Positions 57,506 to 64,000 of a stretch of DNA of 64,000 bases are shown here, piece after piece (the first letter of the stretch is position 1; each line of letters begins with the position of its first letter). The notes below the pieces were generated by a model, which was not told where the DNA came from, ran no database searches, and saw only the letters and a program-made list of their open reading frames with translations. Source of the stretch: Pseudoalteromonas sp. XMcav2-N. GTDB lineage: Bacteria > Pseudomonadota > Gammaproteobacteria > Enterobacterales > Alteromonadaceae. The position numbers were made by a program, and so were the translations under genes. The DNA is taken from positions 1 through 64,000 of the forward strand of contig NZ_JAMXSF010000002.1 of assembly GCF_024124545.1 (NCBI RefSeq), in the 5' to 3' direction.

Positions 57506-57564
57506 GAGGTGTGTCGATTTTGAGACAGGTGAAACTATGAGGTGTGCCAGAAGTGAGACAGGTG
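57506..57564. promoter_or_regulatory. Two 26-bp direct repeats, candidate activator binding sites
   Basis: Units at 57506-57531 and 57539-57564 share GAGGTGTG at the start and TGAGACAGGTG at the end, with a 33-bp period (about three helical turns). Unit 1 also has TGTC-N8-GACA dyad character. They lie about 70-125 bp upstream of the -24 element, a usual place for enhancer sites of sigma-54 activators. Confidence 0.55.
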
Positions 57565-57589
57565 TTAAATTGAAAAGGAGTAAGAAGGC

Positions 57590-57612
57590 GAAACGAAGCA
57601 TGCCTTCGTTTC
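57590..57612. terminator. Hairpin after the 57635-58150 lipoprotein gene
   Basis: GAAACGAA (57590-57597) and TTCGTTTC (57605-57612) form an 8-9-bp stem about 22 bp after the lipoprotein stop on the minus strand. A pyrimidine-rich GCCTTCTTACTCC follows rather than a pure T-run. Confidence 0.5.
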
Positions 57613-57634
57613 TATTGTGCTGGTGCAAACATAA

Positions 57635-58150
57635 CTAGTTATATAAACTTGCAAACCTGCAGCTTTTGCCTTCACATATCTCTTTCATTGCTTTTTTGCA
57701 GTGCGGTGCCACGTCTTTGGGATAGTCAATTTCCGCATTTTTCATCGCGAGCACACTAAGCACCCCGACTTGACTCTCATAAGTGGCAGGCAAGTCCACA
57801 CCGATCTGGCTACCACCCAAGTGTTTGTGCGCCCAGTCGGGCACCCCTATGATCATGTCCCCTGTCAATTCCAGGTCCTGCTCTAAAAAATCACGATTGT
57901 TTGGGAATAATGAAGGCCTGCTATTTACTGTGTAATCCACGGAAATCCGAAATGCATAACCTGCATCTACAAAGTAAGTCTCGGATGCATCAAAAGGATG
58001 CTTATATAAATTCAGGGTCGACTGATGTTGCGACACGGAATAGGGAGTAAAACAATTTTCCAGCTTAATATTCTCACCAAAAAAGTAGCTGCATCCGCTT
58101 AGTAATGACGCAGCAACACACAAAATGGTCATTTTATTTTTTATTATCAT
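57635..58150 (-). CDS. Lipoprotein of unknown function
   Basis: The 171-residue product starts with a lipoprotein signal (MIIKNKMTILCVAASLLSGC, lipobox LSGC, modified Cys20). The mature part has four more Cys (NCFTPY, PHCKKA, EICEG, SCRFAS), three of them close together near the C-terminus, so disulfide bonds are likely. I recognise no family. The first 90 bp of this gene are present again as a broken copy at 60735-60824. Confidence 0.75.
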   Translation of the reverse strand: MIIKNKMTILCVAASLLSGCSYFFGENIKLENCFTPYSVSQHQSTLNLYKHPFDASETYFVDAGYAFRISVDYTVNSRPSLFPNNRDFLEQDLELTGDMIIGVPDWAHKHLGGSQIGVDLPATYESQVGVLSVLAMKNAEIDYPKDVAPHCKKAMKEICEGKSCRFASLYN

Positions 58151-58287
58151 AGGATTACCTCGTTTACCAAATCCATTTTACACCACCAAGAAATGGCTCT
58201 TTGAAAACCGGTTGGACACTCACAGCGTTCCTGAATTAAAACCAGGTGAAGGATACATTCTTCTTTCACCCAAAACACTAAGTTGAA

Positions 58288-58682
58288 TGTTCAAGAAACA
58301 TAAAAGCCTGCCTCACAATTGGCCTTTCGTAAGTATAAGACACAGCAACTTAGCATCGAAGCAATTTATTTCAATGACTTACATTTCTGTAAATGACAGA
58401 TAGTGCTGGTTAATCTGTGTAGAGTCGAGAGCTTGATGAGTAATGCCTATAGTCTGCCAGGACATTACAATTGCGGTTATTACCACCCACATCTGCCTCG
58501 AACCTTGTTTAGCAACGGGTGCACTTTCGTTTGGCTAAAGCGATGCAAAGACTACGGTTTCTGCTGAAATTCCTCACCCATGAAGCCACCTCTCGCGGTT
58601 TCTCGCTCAATTAAGTCTATATAGCACTCTCATTCATAAACTGAGACCCTAGAAAAGAGACAGACAACGCTGAGTGTCTGTG
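58288..58682. repeat. Diverged direct repeat, copy 1
   Basis: The last 140 bp (58544-58682) match 63712-63840 closely, including the shared core ACCTCTCGCGGTTT / GCCTCTCGCGGTTT and CTATATAGCA..TCA..CTGAGA.CCTA. Upstream similarity is weaker (CCTCACAATTG, GCGGTTATTACC / TTCAGCTATTACC). Its end overlaps the last 53 bp of the small lipoprotein gene at 58630. It fills most of the 479-bp gap 58151-58629, which has no gene. Confidence 0.65.
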
Positions 58683-58953
58683 CTTTGTGTTCGTCAACAA
58701 CGCTTACATTAACAACCACCTCGTACACCCCCTGGTAAGGGCACTCAGGTATTTTTTTCAAATACCTAGGAACAAGATCATTGATACTTTCAACTGCCTT
58801 CCCATTTTCTTTCTCATAAAGCTCTGCAGCTTCAATGATTAAGTATTTATCAAAATCAAATTTAGTTTTTTTTCCCTCAGACAATGTGTCAAAATCAACG
58901 CATTGAGCCATAAAAAACAATAAAATAAGCGAAGAAAAAAATAGGAGTTTCAT
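58630..58953 (-). CDS. Small pseudopilin-like lipoprotein
   Basis: I choose ATG 58953, preceded by a strong GGAGGA 7 nt upstream; this gives 107 residues instead of 116. The N-terminus MKLLFFSSLILLFFMAQC ends in a lipobox-like FMAQC. The mature part AAELYEKENGKAVESINDLV, then PRYLKKIPECPYQGVYEV, resembles the C-terminal half of type II secretion pseudopilins (GspG), where residues like these follow the long helix. It lacks the pilin N-terminal helix, so it is not a normal pilin. The last codons come from the repeated DNA at 58544-58682, so the C-terminus may have been replaced. Confidence 0.65.
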   Translation of the reverse strand: MKLLFFSSLILLFFMAQCVDFDTLSEGKKTKFDFDKYLIIEAAELYEKENGKAVESINDLVPRYLKKIPECPYQGVYEVVVNVSVVDEHKAQTLSVVCLFSRVSVYE

Positions 58954-59589
58954 TTTATCTTCCTCCTTTATAAAAGTCATACTCAGGCTGTGGATAATCC
59001 TTCAAAGTTGGAAACTCAATAGTACCCATTTCATCTCCACATCTATAAAAACAACAACGCAGACATATATGGACGCTCCAGCGATGTCAAGCCGAGTAGC
59101 CTGCGGGATAGCGAATTTTCGTTATCCCGTTCGTTATGTTACCCGTGTTGCCATACCTGATGCTTGGTCCAGTCCGCTATAAATGTGTTGCTCTGACATA
59201 TATCCGAGCTTGACTGGTTTACTAGGTGTCTGTGTTTTGTTGTTTGCGACCCGACGTGGTTGCCTGACAAATGAATATAGCGGTGAAGCGACCCTGCCAA
59301 TGCAACATGCAAAGGGGAGTAAGGCTTGCTGTGTCGAAATCACAACACCTTGCCAAATAGGAAAAAAGTGGGTCTAATAATACGCATAAATAACATTGTT
59401 CGGGCAGGGAATGAGTCACGTTGTAACGGTTTAAGTCACAAACGGTTCAAAACAGAAGCTACTCATCAAAAGTAAATTCCCATAGCATAAACCACACCAG
59501 CCGGATAGGGTGTGCAGGTAGCGGCCCAGTTCAACAAACGATTATGCGTACTGCGTACGCATAAATACTAAAGCGTTAGGTGTTTATCG
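58954..59589. other. Gene-poor stretch ending in an attC-like site
   Basis: No convincing gene is seen in these 636 bp; small frames on both strands around 59134-59419 lack ribosome binding sites and family similarity. It includes the stem GGGATA / TATCCC near 59103-59128 and the phrase GTGTCTGTGTTTTG near 59226, which recurs at 60078 and 63849. The last 60 bp form the attC-like site listed separately. Confidence 0.45.
59529..59581 (+). other. attC-like recombination site upstream of lipoprotein gene
   Basis: The site runs from GTTCAAC (fits RYYYAAC) to GTTAGGT (fits GTTRRRY, 59575-59581) and encloses a perfect 10-bp stem (TTATGCGTAC / GTACGCATAA, 59542-59564). The gene after it starts 9 bp from GTTAGGT. 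Directly behind that gene lies ACCTAAC, the exact complement of GTTAGGT, as expected of one integron cassette. Confidence 0.45.
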
Positions 59590-59988
59590 ATGATTCGAGC
59601 AATCGTTTTTATTCTTGCCCTCAATTTGGCTGCTTGCTCAACTATGCAACCCACTTCGAAGTATAGAAACGTTTCCGGAGTAAAAGTTGAATCAACAATA
59701 CCCATCAAAATCGCCGAACAAATTATTAACTATATCGCAAAGTGTTCAGACTTTAGCTGTATCACTAGTGATGAGCATAAATGGATCTTGAATTGGTCCA
59801 ACGTCTATGAATACGATAAGCCTTACACAATAAGCTTTAATTCTAGAAATAATTTTAAAGTAAAAAATAAGAACGTTTACTTAGTTGAACTAGATGTTAA
59901 AGACCATTACGTTCATCTGTCATACTATATTGTCGAAGAAAATGGATACTTTAAAATTATTGGTATTTCACATGGCGAAGTTGGCTAA
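59590..59988 (+). CDS. Cassette-like lipoprotein of unknown function
   Basis: The 132-residue product has a lipoprotein signal (MIRAIVFILALNLAAC, lipobox LAAC). The mature region is small, beta-rich in appearance and AT-rich in codon use, with two Cys (KCSDFSC). I recognise no family. It sits tightly between GTTAGGT 9 bp upstream and ACCTAAC 5 bp downstream, the layout of an integron cassette. AGGTG in the GTTAGGTG element could act as ribosome binding site. Confidence 0.65.
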   Translation: MIRAIVFILALNLAACSTMQPTSKYRNVSGVKVESTIPIKIAEQIINYIAKCSDFSCITSDEHKWILNWSNVYEYDKPYTISFNSRNNFKVKNKNVYLVELDVKDHYVHLSYYIVEENGYFKIIGISHGEVG

Positions 59989-59992
59989 AAAC

Positions 59993-60049
59993 ACCTAACA
60001 AGCCAATACATAGCAAACAACGCAGACACACATTCAAAAACTTGTCTGC
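59993..60049 (+). other. Partial attC-like end after the lipoprotein gene
   Basis: ACCTAAC (59993-59999) is the reverse complement of the GTTAGGT at the front of the gene, as the R'' element of a cassette should be. A stem GCAGACA / TGTCTGC (60022-60049) follows. I find no closing GTTRRRY within the next 150 bp, so the site looks broken or decayed. Confidence 0.35.
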
Positions 60050-60110
60050 CAACCTAAAAAAGAGACAGATAACTCTGGGTGTCTGTGTTTTGCTGTTTGT
60101 GTTTTACTGT

Positions 60111-60545
60111 TCACTCGCCATGTGCGAGAAAGTTTAACACGTCGTTCAACTTGGATTCGAACCTATGTGGCACGTAATCAAATTTGGAAATATGCCCCTG
60201 ACATATGGAAACTGAAGTCTGCTGCTTTTTTAGAAAAAAGATATACTCATTGCTAATACTGAAAGGTATACCACAATCTCCTCTTCCATACCCTGTTGTC
60301 ACACTTATTCTGCTCGGTGTTTCAGATTTTAAATTTTCCGTTACTAAAATTTCGGCTTGTACACCGTAACTGTCCTGGGCTACTTGCGAATTTGAATACT
60401 TTAGCTCTTGTAAATGAATGACTTTCCCTATGAACACTCGGTCTGAGTTTAGAACCCGGCTACTTAAAGCAGGCTCCGAGCATGAGCACGCATTCGCTTT
60501 TGCGCTCAATAAAATAAGCGTAACGATTAGTAAGGTAGTTCGCAT
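60111..60545 (-). CDS. Secreted TIMP/NTR-like protein
   Basis: The 144-residue product has a signal peptide (about 1-19) and the mature N-terminus begins CSCSEP, i.e. Cys20-Ser-Cys22. That CxC start, the following SDRVFIGKVIHL and the spaced Cys further on (GDCGIPF, SICQGH) match bacterial relatives of the netrin/TIMP fold, in which the free N-terminal Cys may chelate a metal. TIMPs inhibit metalloproteases in animals; the role in bacteria is unknown. A GAGGA ribosome binding site lies upstream of ATG 60545. It stands alone on the minus strand. Confidence 0.7.
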   Translation of the reverse strand: MRTTLLIVTLILLSAKANACSCSEPALSSRVLNSDRVFIGKVIHLQELKYSNSQVAQDSYGVQAEILVTENLKSETPSRISVTTGYGRGDCGIPFSISNEYIFFLKKQQTSVSICQGHISKFDYVPHRFESKLNDVLNFLAHGE

Positions 60546-60713
60546 GGTTTTCCTCTAAATATTCTGCAAAAATGCCACGACTCTGAGACCCGATGCCTAG
60601 CTTGCTCAGCTTCGAACTTATTCACGTTTTCACATGAAACATTCCCTCCGGCATCCACTTTAAATCTTGTTTGGCAATGGGTGCACTTTGGTCCAGATAA
60701 AAGTACACTCTTT

Positions 60714-60824
60714 TTAGGTGGCTGTCCTGGTAAACAGCTTAATATTCTCACCGAAAAAGTAGCTGCACCCGCTTAGTAATGACGCGGATACACACAAAAT
60801 GGTCGCTTTCTTTTTTATTATCAC
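60714..60824 (-). pseudogene. Truncated copy of the 57635-58150 lipoprotein gene
   Basis: The 90 bp 60735-60824 match the first 90 bp of the gene at 58150 with about nine differences by hand count. The start codon has become GTG, the signal and lipobox (SLLSGC) are kept, and after ENIKL the frame meets unrelated DNA and stops at 60714 after 36 codons. It is a duplicated and broken gene start, not a working lipoprotein. It lies in the 417-bp gap 60546-60962, where I see nothing else. Confidence 0.8.
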
Positions 60825-60974
60825 CGTTCTCTCCTTAAGGCATCAAGTTGTTAACATGGAATACCACAATTAAACTATTTTAAAAAAAACTTTTTTTGAT
60901 AGAATTAAGCCAATAAAAAATAAAATTATTTTTGCAAAATCGCTTTATCATAATAAAAAGGAATGTTCATTGCG

Positions 60975-62336
60975 ATGAATAAAAAGAAATTGACCATCCG
61001 AAGTTGTATGTTTATGCTTGTTCCTGCGTTGTCCGCCAATGCAAGCGAAGCTCCTCCCGAGCATATATTTCTTAAACCCGGTACCATTCAGTTGGGTTCT
61101 GACAGATCTATAGATCGTACAGATACTTCAGCATTTAGTTTCCGCACCAAAGCAGCAACCAATAAAGAAGGACCCCGTCAGCGCGAGCGTGCATTACTCT
61201 ACTTCAATGGCATGTTTACAGATAATGATGCACTCGACATAAACACGCCCGCAATCAGAAGTGCCATGAGTTACCAATTCGATGTATTTGAGCATGTCTC
61301 CAATGAAAATGAATTTACTACCACACAACTTGCGGAAGTACTTGCTCAGAAAAGACAAGAAGAAAGTCACCTCCCCGAAGCAGGCTTCTGGACCAACGCT
61401 GCCTACTACCTTTTAGGTGGAGTATTTTTAGAGCCTTCTGGATTTACTGCAGACTTGATAGATGAATTTAATCAGCCGACCGATCAAGATCTTGAAACCA
61501 TGATTAGAACAACAATCAATTATATCAATTCAGGTTTCAATGTGGTTATTTTGGCCCACTCTCAGGGGAACTTTTATGCGAACTCCACCTATAACGAAAT
61601 TGCCAGAAGATATGGAGACACCTTTCTCAGACACCTTGAGGTCGTTGCTGTCGCTACGCCATCCTCGGTAACAAGTGGAGGAGGACCTTACACCACCAAT
61701 AGCTATGACAAAATCATCAATGGTGTACGAAAACTTAGACCTGAACATCTAGAGCCTAAGCCTGCGAATATCACAATTCCAATTATCGGGGATAAAAGCG
61801 GGCATGGATTAGGTGAAACCTATATAAGGCAGGACCCTTTATCTCTCGCCCACCTAGAGTCCAAAGAGAAAATTCGACAAGATGTGATTAATGCATATGA
61901 AAAAATGGAAGCACTAAAAGAAAATGAAGACGATGGCGGGAATACCCCCACTTCATCATGCACCCATAACGGTGAGAGGTATTCCGTCACTTTTGATGGA
62001 TTTGAAGAACATACGCCTTCCCACACACAAAATGACACATTTAGTGGTCACAAACGTACATTTTGGCCACCGGTAGGAACTAAATTCAATTTGGTACTAG
62101 AGGTTTGGGGGGCTAGTCCATCCAAACTTTATAACAATGTACAGTTTAATTGGAAGTTTGGAAAATACTCCCACGTTTATAAAAAAGGCGTTCTCAACAA
62201 TACATTTTCCGAATCAAACGAATTTTACTATAACCCTGAAACTGATGGAAACTTTACCATTGGAGTTAGACACTTAGCAACTGACGAAGCTGCATATTCA
62301 GTAAATTGGAGAGCAACACTTTCGTGTGTTAATTAA
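60975..62336 (+). CDS. Secreted alpha/beta-hydrolase (lipase-like) with C-terminal domain
   Basis: The second ATG (60975) is preferred because AAGGA is 12 nt upstream, whereas it touches the first ATG at 60963; this gives 453 residues. A signal peptide covers about 1-24. The hydrolase core has the nucleophile elbow VVILAHSQGNFYAN with Ser196, and a following strand LEVVAVATPSS; the likely catalytic His is in GHGLGETY. The last 130 residues (from SSCTHNGERYSV) form a separate beta-rich domain with two Cys (SCTHN near its start, SCVN at the end), which may bind a substrate surface. The next gene starts 9 bp later, so they form an operon. Confidence 0.78.
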   Translation: MNKKKLTIRSCMFMLVPALSANASEAPPEHIFLKPGTIQLGSDRSIDRTDTSAFSFRTKAATNKEGPRQRERALLYFNGMFTDNDALDINTPAIRSAMSYQFDVFEHVSNENEFTTTQLAEVLAQKRQEESHLPEAGFWTNAAYYLLGGVFLEPSGFTADLIDEFNQPTDQDLETMIRTTINYINSGFNVVILAHSQGNFYANSTYNEIARRYGDTFLRHLEVVAVATPSSVTSGGGPYTTNSYDKIINGVRKLRPEHLEPKPANITIPIIGDKSGHGLGETYIRQDPLSLAHLESKEKIRQDVINAYEKMEALKENEDDGGNTPTSSCTHNGERYSVTFDGFEEHTPSHTQNDTFSGHKRTFWPPVGTKFNLVLEVWGASPSKLYNNVQFNWKFGKYSHVYKKGVLNNTFSESNEFYYNPETDGNFTIGVRHLATDEAAYSVNWRATLSCVN

Positions 62337-62345
62337 GGATCAGAT

Positions 62346-63272
62346 ATGAAAAATTTATTTTTACTTTTTTTGCTCAGCCTGCTACCCCATTTATGTTTTG
62401 CGGTCAATATTTCGGACATCGAAAAAGGCAATGTAGGGGGTATAGTCCCTATTACAGCTGGTGGAATTTTTGTTCCTATTCCTATTGCATTTGAACACAA
62501 TCTACCACCAGAACCACAGGACGATGGTAGCCTGGGTAGTATAGACTCTGATAATGATGGTGTTCGTGATGATATCGAAAGATATATCGCCCAGCAGTAT
62601 CCTCTAAATCGAACTACACGAGGCTATTTATATCATGCTGCAGCATATGCCCGAAAAATAGTCTCAGCGCCCAGTTCCCCAGCTCAAAATGGTATGGAAG
62701 AAGGGTTAATGGTACCGCACCAAGTATTATATTCGTACTTAGAAGTGCAAAAGGCAACCTACTGTCTGAATACCAATAACAGGGATCAAATTCGATATGT
62801 AACTGCAATGAATATGGACTCCAAAGAGCGCTTCACCGCTTTTATGAAAAATACAGCCAAGGTGAAAAAACTAATTAAAATTAGCGATCAAGGTACGGAC
62901 TGTCGTATTTCAAATACAGAACCTTTACGCCCTGATCATCCAGGCTTTCATAGCAGAACTCCTGATGACCTACATGGCTATATCACTGACGGATACGGTG
63001 TTACAGCAGTCAACAAGCATCGGAAAGTGGGTATGGGGATCGATGCACCAAAGCGCTTCACCATATACAACAAAGCAGGCAGTGACGGGGCATTACGCAT
63101 AAAAGTGTGGCAATCAGACAAACTGATCAAGAACACCCTCGTCGCAAGGGGAAAATTTCATACCTTTACCTTCATACACACTATGGTAGACAACCAATGG
63201 TTTGAGTATGAAGTATTTAAAGAAAGCGGTGAAACCGTACTGTTCAATATTAAAATTGATCCCCATATTTAA
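62346..63272 (+). CDS. Secreted protein with calcium-binding-like motif
   Basis: The 308-residue product has a signal peptide (about 1-19). At residues about 66-80 it has DSDNDGVRDDIE, an Asp-rich loop of the thrombospondin type 3 / EF-hand-like kind expected to bind calcium. A helical middle part follows with two Cys (TYCLN, DCRIS), and the last 110 residues are beta-rich. I recognise no family. It begins 9 bp after the hydrolase stop and could be its partner, for example a chaperone, inhibitor or co-secreted factor. Confidence 0.7.
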   Translation: MKNLFLLFLLSLLPHLCFAVNISDIEKGNVGGIVPITAGGIFVPIPIAFEHNLPPEPQDDGSLGSIDSDNDGVRDDIERYIAQQYPLNRTTRGYLYHAAAYARKIVSAPSSPAQNGMEEGLMVPHQVLYSYLEVQKATYCLNTNNRDQIRYVTAMNMDSKERFTAFMKNTAKVKKLIKISDQGTDCRISNTEPLRPDHPGFHSRTPDDLHGYITDGYGVTAVNKHRKVGMGIDAPKRFTIYNKAGSDGALRIKVWQSDKLIKNTLVARGKFHTFTFIHTMVDNQWFEYEVFKESGETVLFNIKIDPHI

Positions 63273-63345
63273 CAGTAACAGTGCTATAAAAAGTAAGTGT
63301 TTTTAGGCACAGACTTAAAATATAATTCTTGTATTCAACATGTTT

Positions 63346-63376
63346 TTAAAGGCCGTTTCAATTTAACGGCCTTTAA
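63346..63376. terminator. Terminator after the hydrolase operon
   Basis: TTAAAGGCCGTT (63346-63357) and AACGGCCTTTAA (63365-63376) form a perfect 12-bp stem with a 7-nt loop, 73 bp after the last stop. A-T pairs at its base supply the T-tract on both strands. Confidence 0.75.
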
Positions 63377-63492
63377 TTAGATTTACAACGAGTCTCACTT
63401 AAAAAATAGCACAAAAAAAGTGCAACTGCATCTCCATAACATATAATAGGATAGAAGTTATATTCTTATTCCCATCCAAAATGTAGAGTAAC

Positions 63493-63840
63493 ATATTCAA
63501 GACACGAAAAAACATTCCTCACAATTGACAGACCGTCAAGGCCTTGTTGATCAAATCCAGATAGCTTAGGCAACACTGCGATTTCAGCTATTACCTTTAT
63601 ATTCAGGCATACCTGGCCCAGCAATTCTGTTGAGCACTATCACTTTGATCATCGCTGTATTTTTTGCGTCTGTGTTTTTTGCGTCTATGTTTTGCGTCGT
63701 GCTACGTGGTTTGCAAAAGCTACGGTTTCTGATGCAATACCTCACCCATGAAGCCGCCTCTCGCGGTTTTTCGCTTATTTAAATCTATATAGCAATCAAA
63801 TTCATCAACTGAGAACCTAAATAACGCTGAACGTCTGTGT
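63493..63840. repeat. Diverged direct repeat, copy 2, in gene-free DNA
   Basis: The core 63712-63840 matches 58544-58682 in order and orientation; weaker similarity goes back to about 63493. The 728 bp from 63273 to the window end hold this repeat, the terminator above and recurring TCTGTGTTTT phrases (63667, 63834, 63849). No gene is visible to base 64000. Confidence 0.6.
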
Positions 63841-64000
63841 TTTTCTAGGTGTCTGTGTTTTGTGATATTTGACCTTTTAGGAAACCTTCAGTCAGATACA
63901 TATGTTTTGGAACGGTTTTTCACAAGCGCATGATGTAAGTTAGTTGCTGTGTATGTATTGTTTTCCTGACTAACATGCTCTCGATGAAGCGCATGTTGGT

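Noticed and set aside
59134..59419. Small frames on both strands (64-69 residues)
   Set aside because: They overlap each other, lack ribosome binding sites, and contain the recurring GTGTCTGTGTTTTG repeat.
60527..60751. 74-residue minus-strand frame with a KCTHCQTRF zinc-like pair
   Set aside because: It spans the join of the broken lipoprotein copy and overlaps the start of the TIMP-like gene; no ribosome binding site, and similar DNA at 58500 has no matching frame.

Overview
The window looks like chromosomal DNA of a marine gammaproteobacterium, most likely Pseudoalteromonas or a close Alteromonadales relative. The reasons are the gene families present, the mix of GC-richer NRPS genes with AT-rich intergenic DNA, and a 210-bp terminal-inverted-repeat element (37949-38158) of a kind I associate with that genus. 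The genus call is an inference, not a database result.

Region 1 (1-32169, minus strand) is a large nonribosomal peptide synthetase (NRPS) locus. Reading with transcription there are four synthetases and one exporter: NRPS-A (32169-25480), NRPS-B (25268-18522), NRPS-C (18525-11080, ending in a thioesterase), a cyclic-peptide-type ABC exporter (10968-9295) and NRPS-D (9178 to beyond base 1). A, B and C each hold two modules and each starts with a TubC-type docking domain. D starts directly with a condensation domain, has no docking domain, and shows 2.8 modules before the window ends. This suggests a working order D -> A -> B -> C-TE that differs from gene order. Hand-read specificity codes give Phe, Ile, X in D; Pro, Phe in A; Ala, Val in B; Val, Ser in C. 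There is no stand-alone epimerization domain. Four condensation domains belong to the dual condensation/epimerization-like lineage but carry an altered first His motif.

Region 2 (32170-45142) holds a non-coding stretch with small doubtful ORFs, a solitary ParB-like protein, a secreted HExxH metallopeptidase, a pirin, a glutathionyl-hydroquinone reductase, the inverted-repeat element, small membrane and zinc-ribbon proteins, an EAL phosphodiesterase, a cytochrome b561, a secreted coiled-coil protein paired with a GDTG-repeat lipoprotein, and a secreted trypsin-like protease with a chitin-binding-like tail.

Region 3 (45588-50009) is one 1473-residue gene. It has an aminoglycoside-phosphotransferase/kinase-like N-terminus, an alpha/beta middle part, a variant P-loop NTPase core, TPR-like helices and a small C-terminal beta-rich domain. 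The layout recalls STAND-type and SAMD9-like signalling or immunity proteins and is the best candidate for an undescribed system.

Region 4 (50109-57384, minus strand) is an operon for a MacA/MacB-like tripartite efflux or ABC export system followed by a sigma-54-dependent response regulator and its NtrY-like sensor kinase. A good sigma-54 promoter lies just upstream of the first gene, with two 26-bp direct repeats (33-bp period) about 70-125 bp further upstream. This fits self-regulation by the operon's own activator.

Region 5 (57635-64000) is AT-rich accessory DNA with small lipoproteins and secreted proteins: a pseudopilin-like lipoprotein, a TIMP/NTR-like protein, a lipase-like hydrolase and a calcium-motif protein. 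It also holds a duplicated and broken lipoprotein gene start, a diverged repeat present at both ends of the block, and one lipoprotein gene with integron-cassette-like borders.
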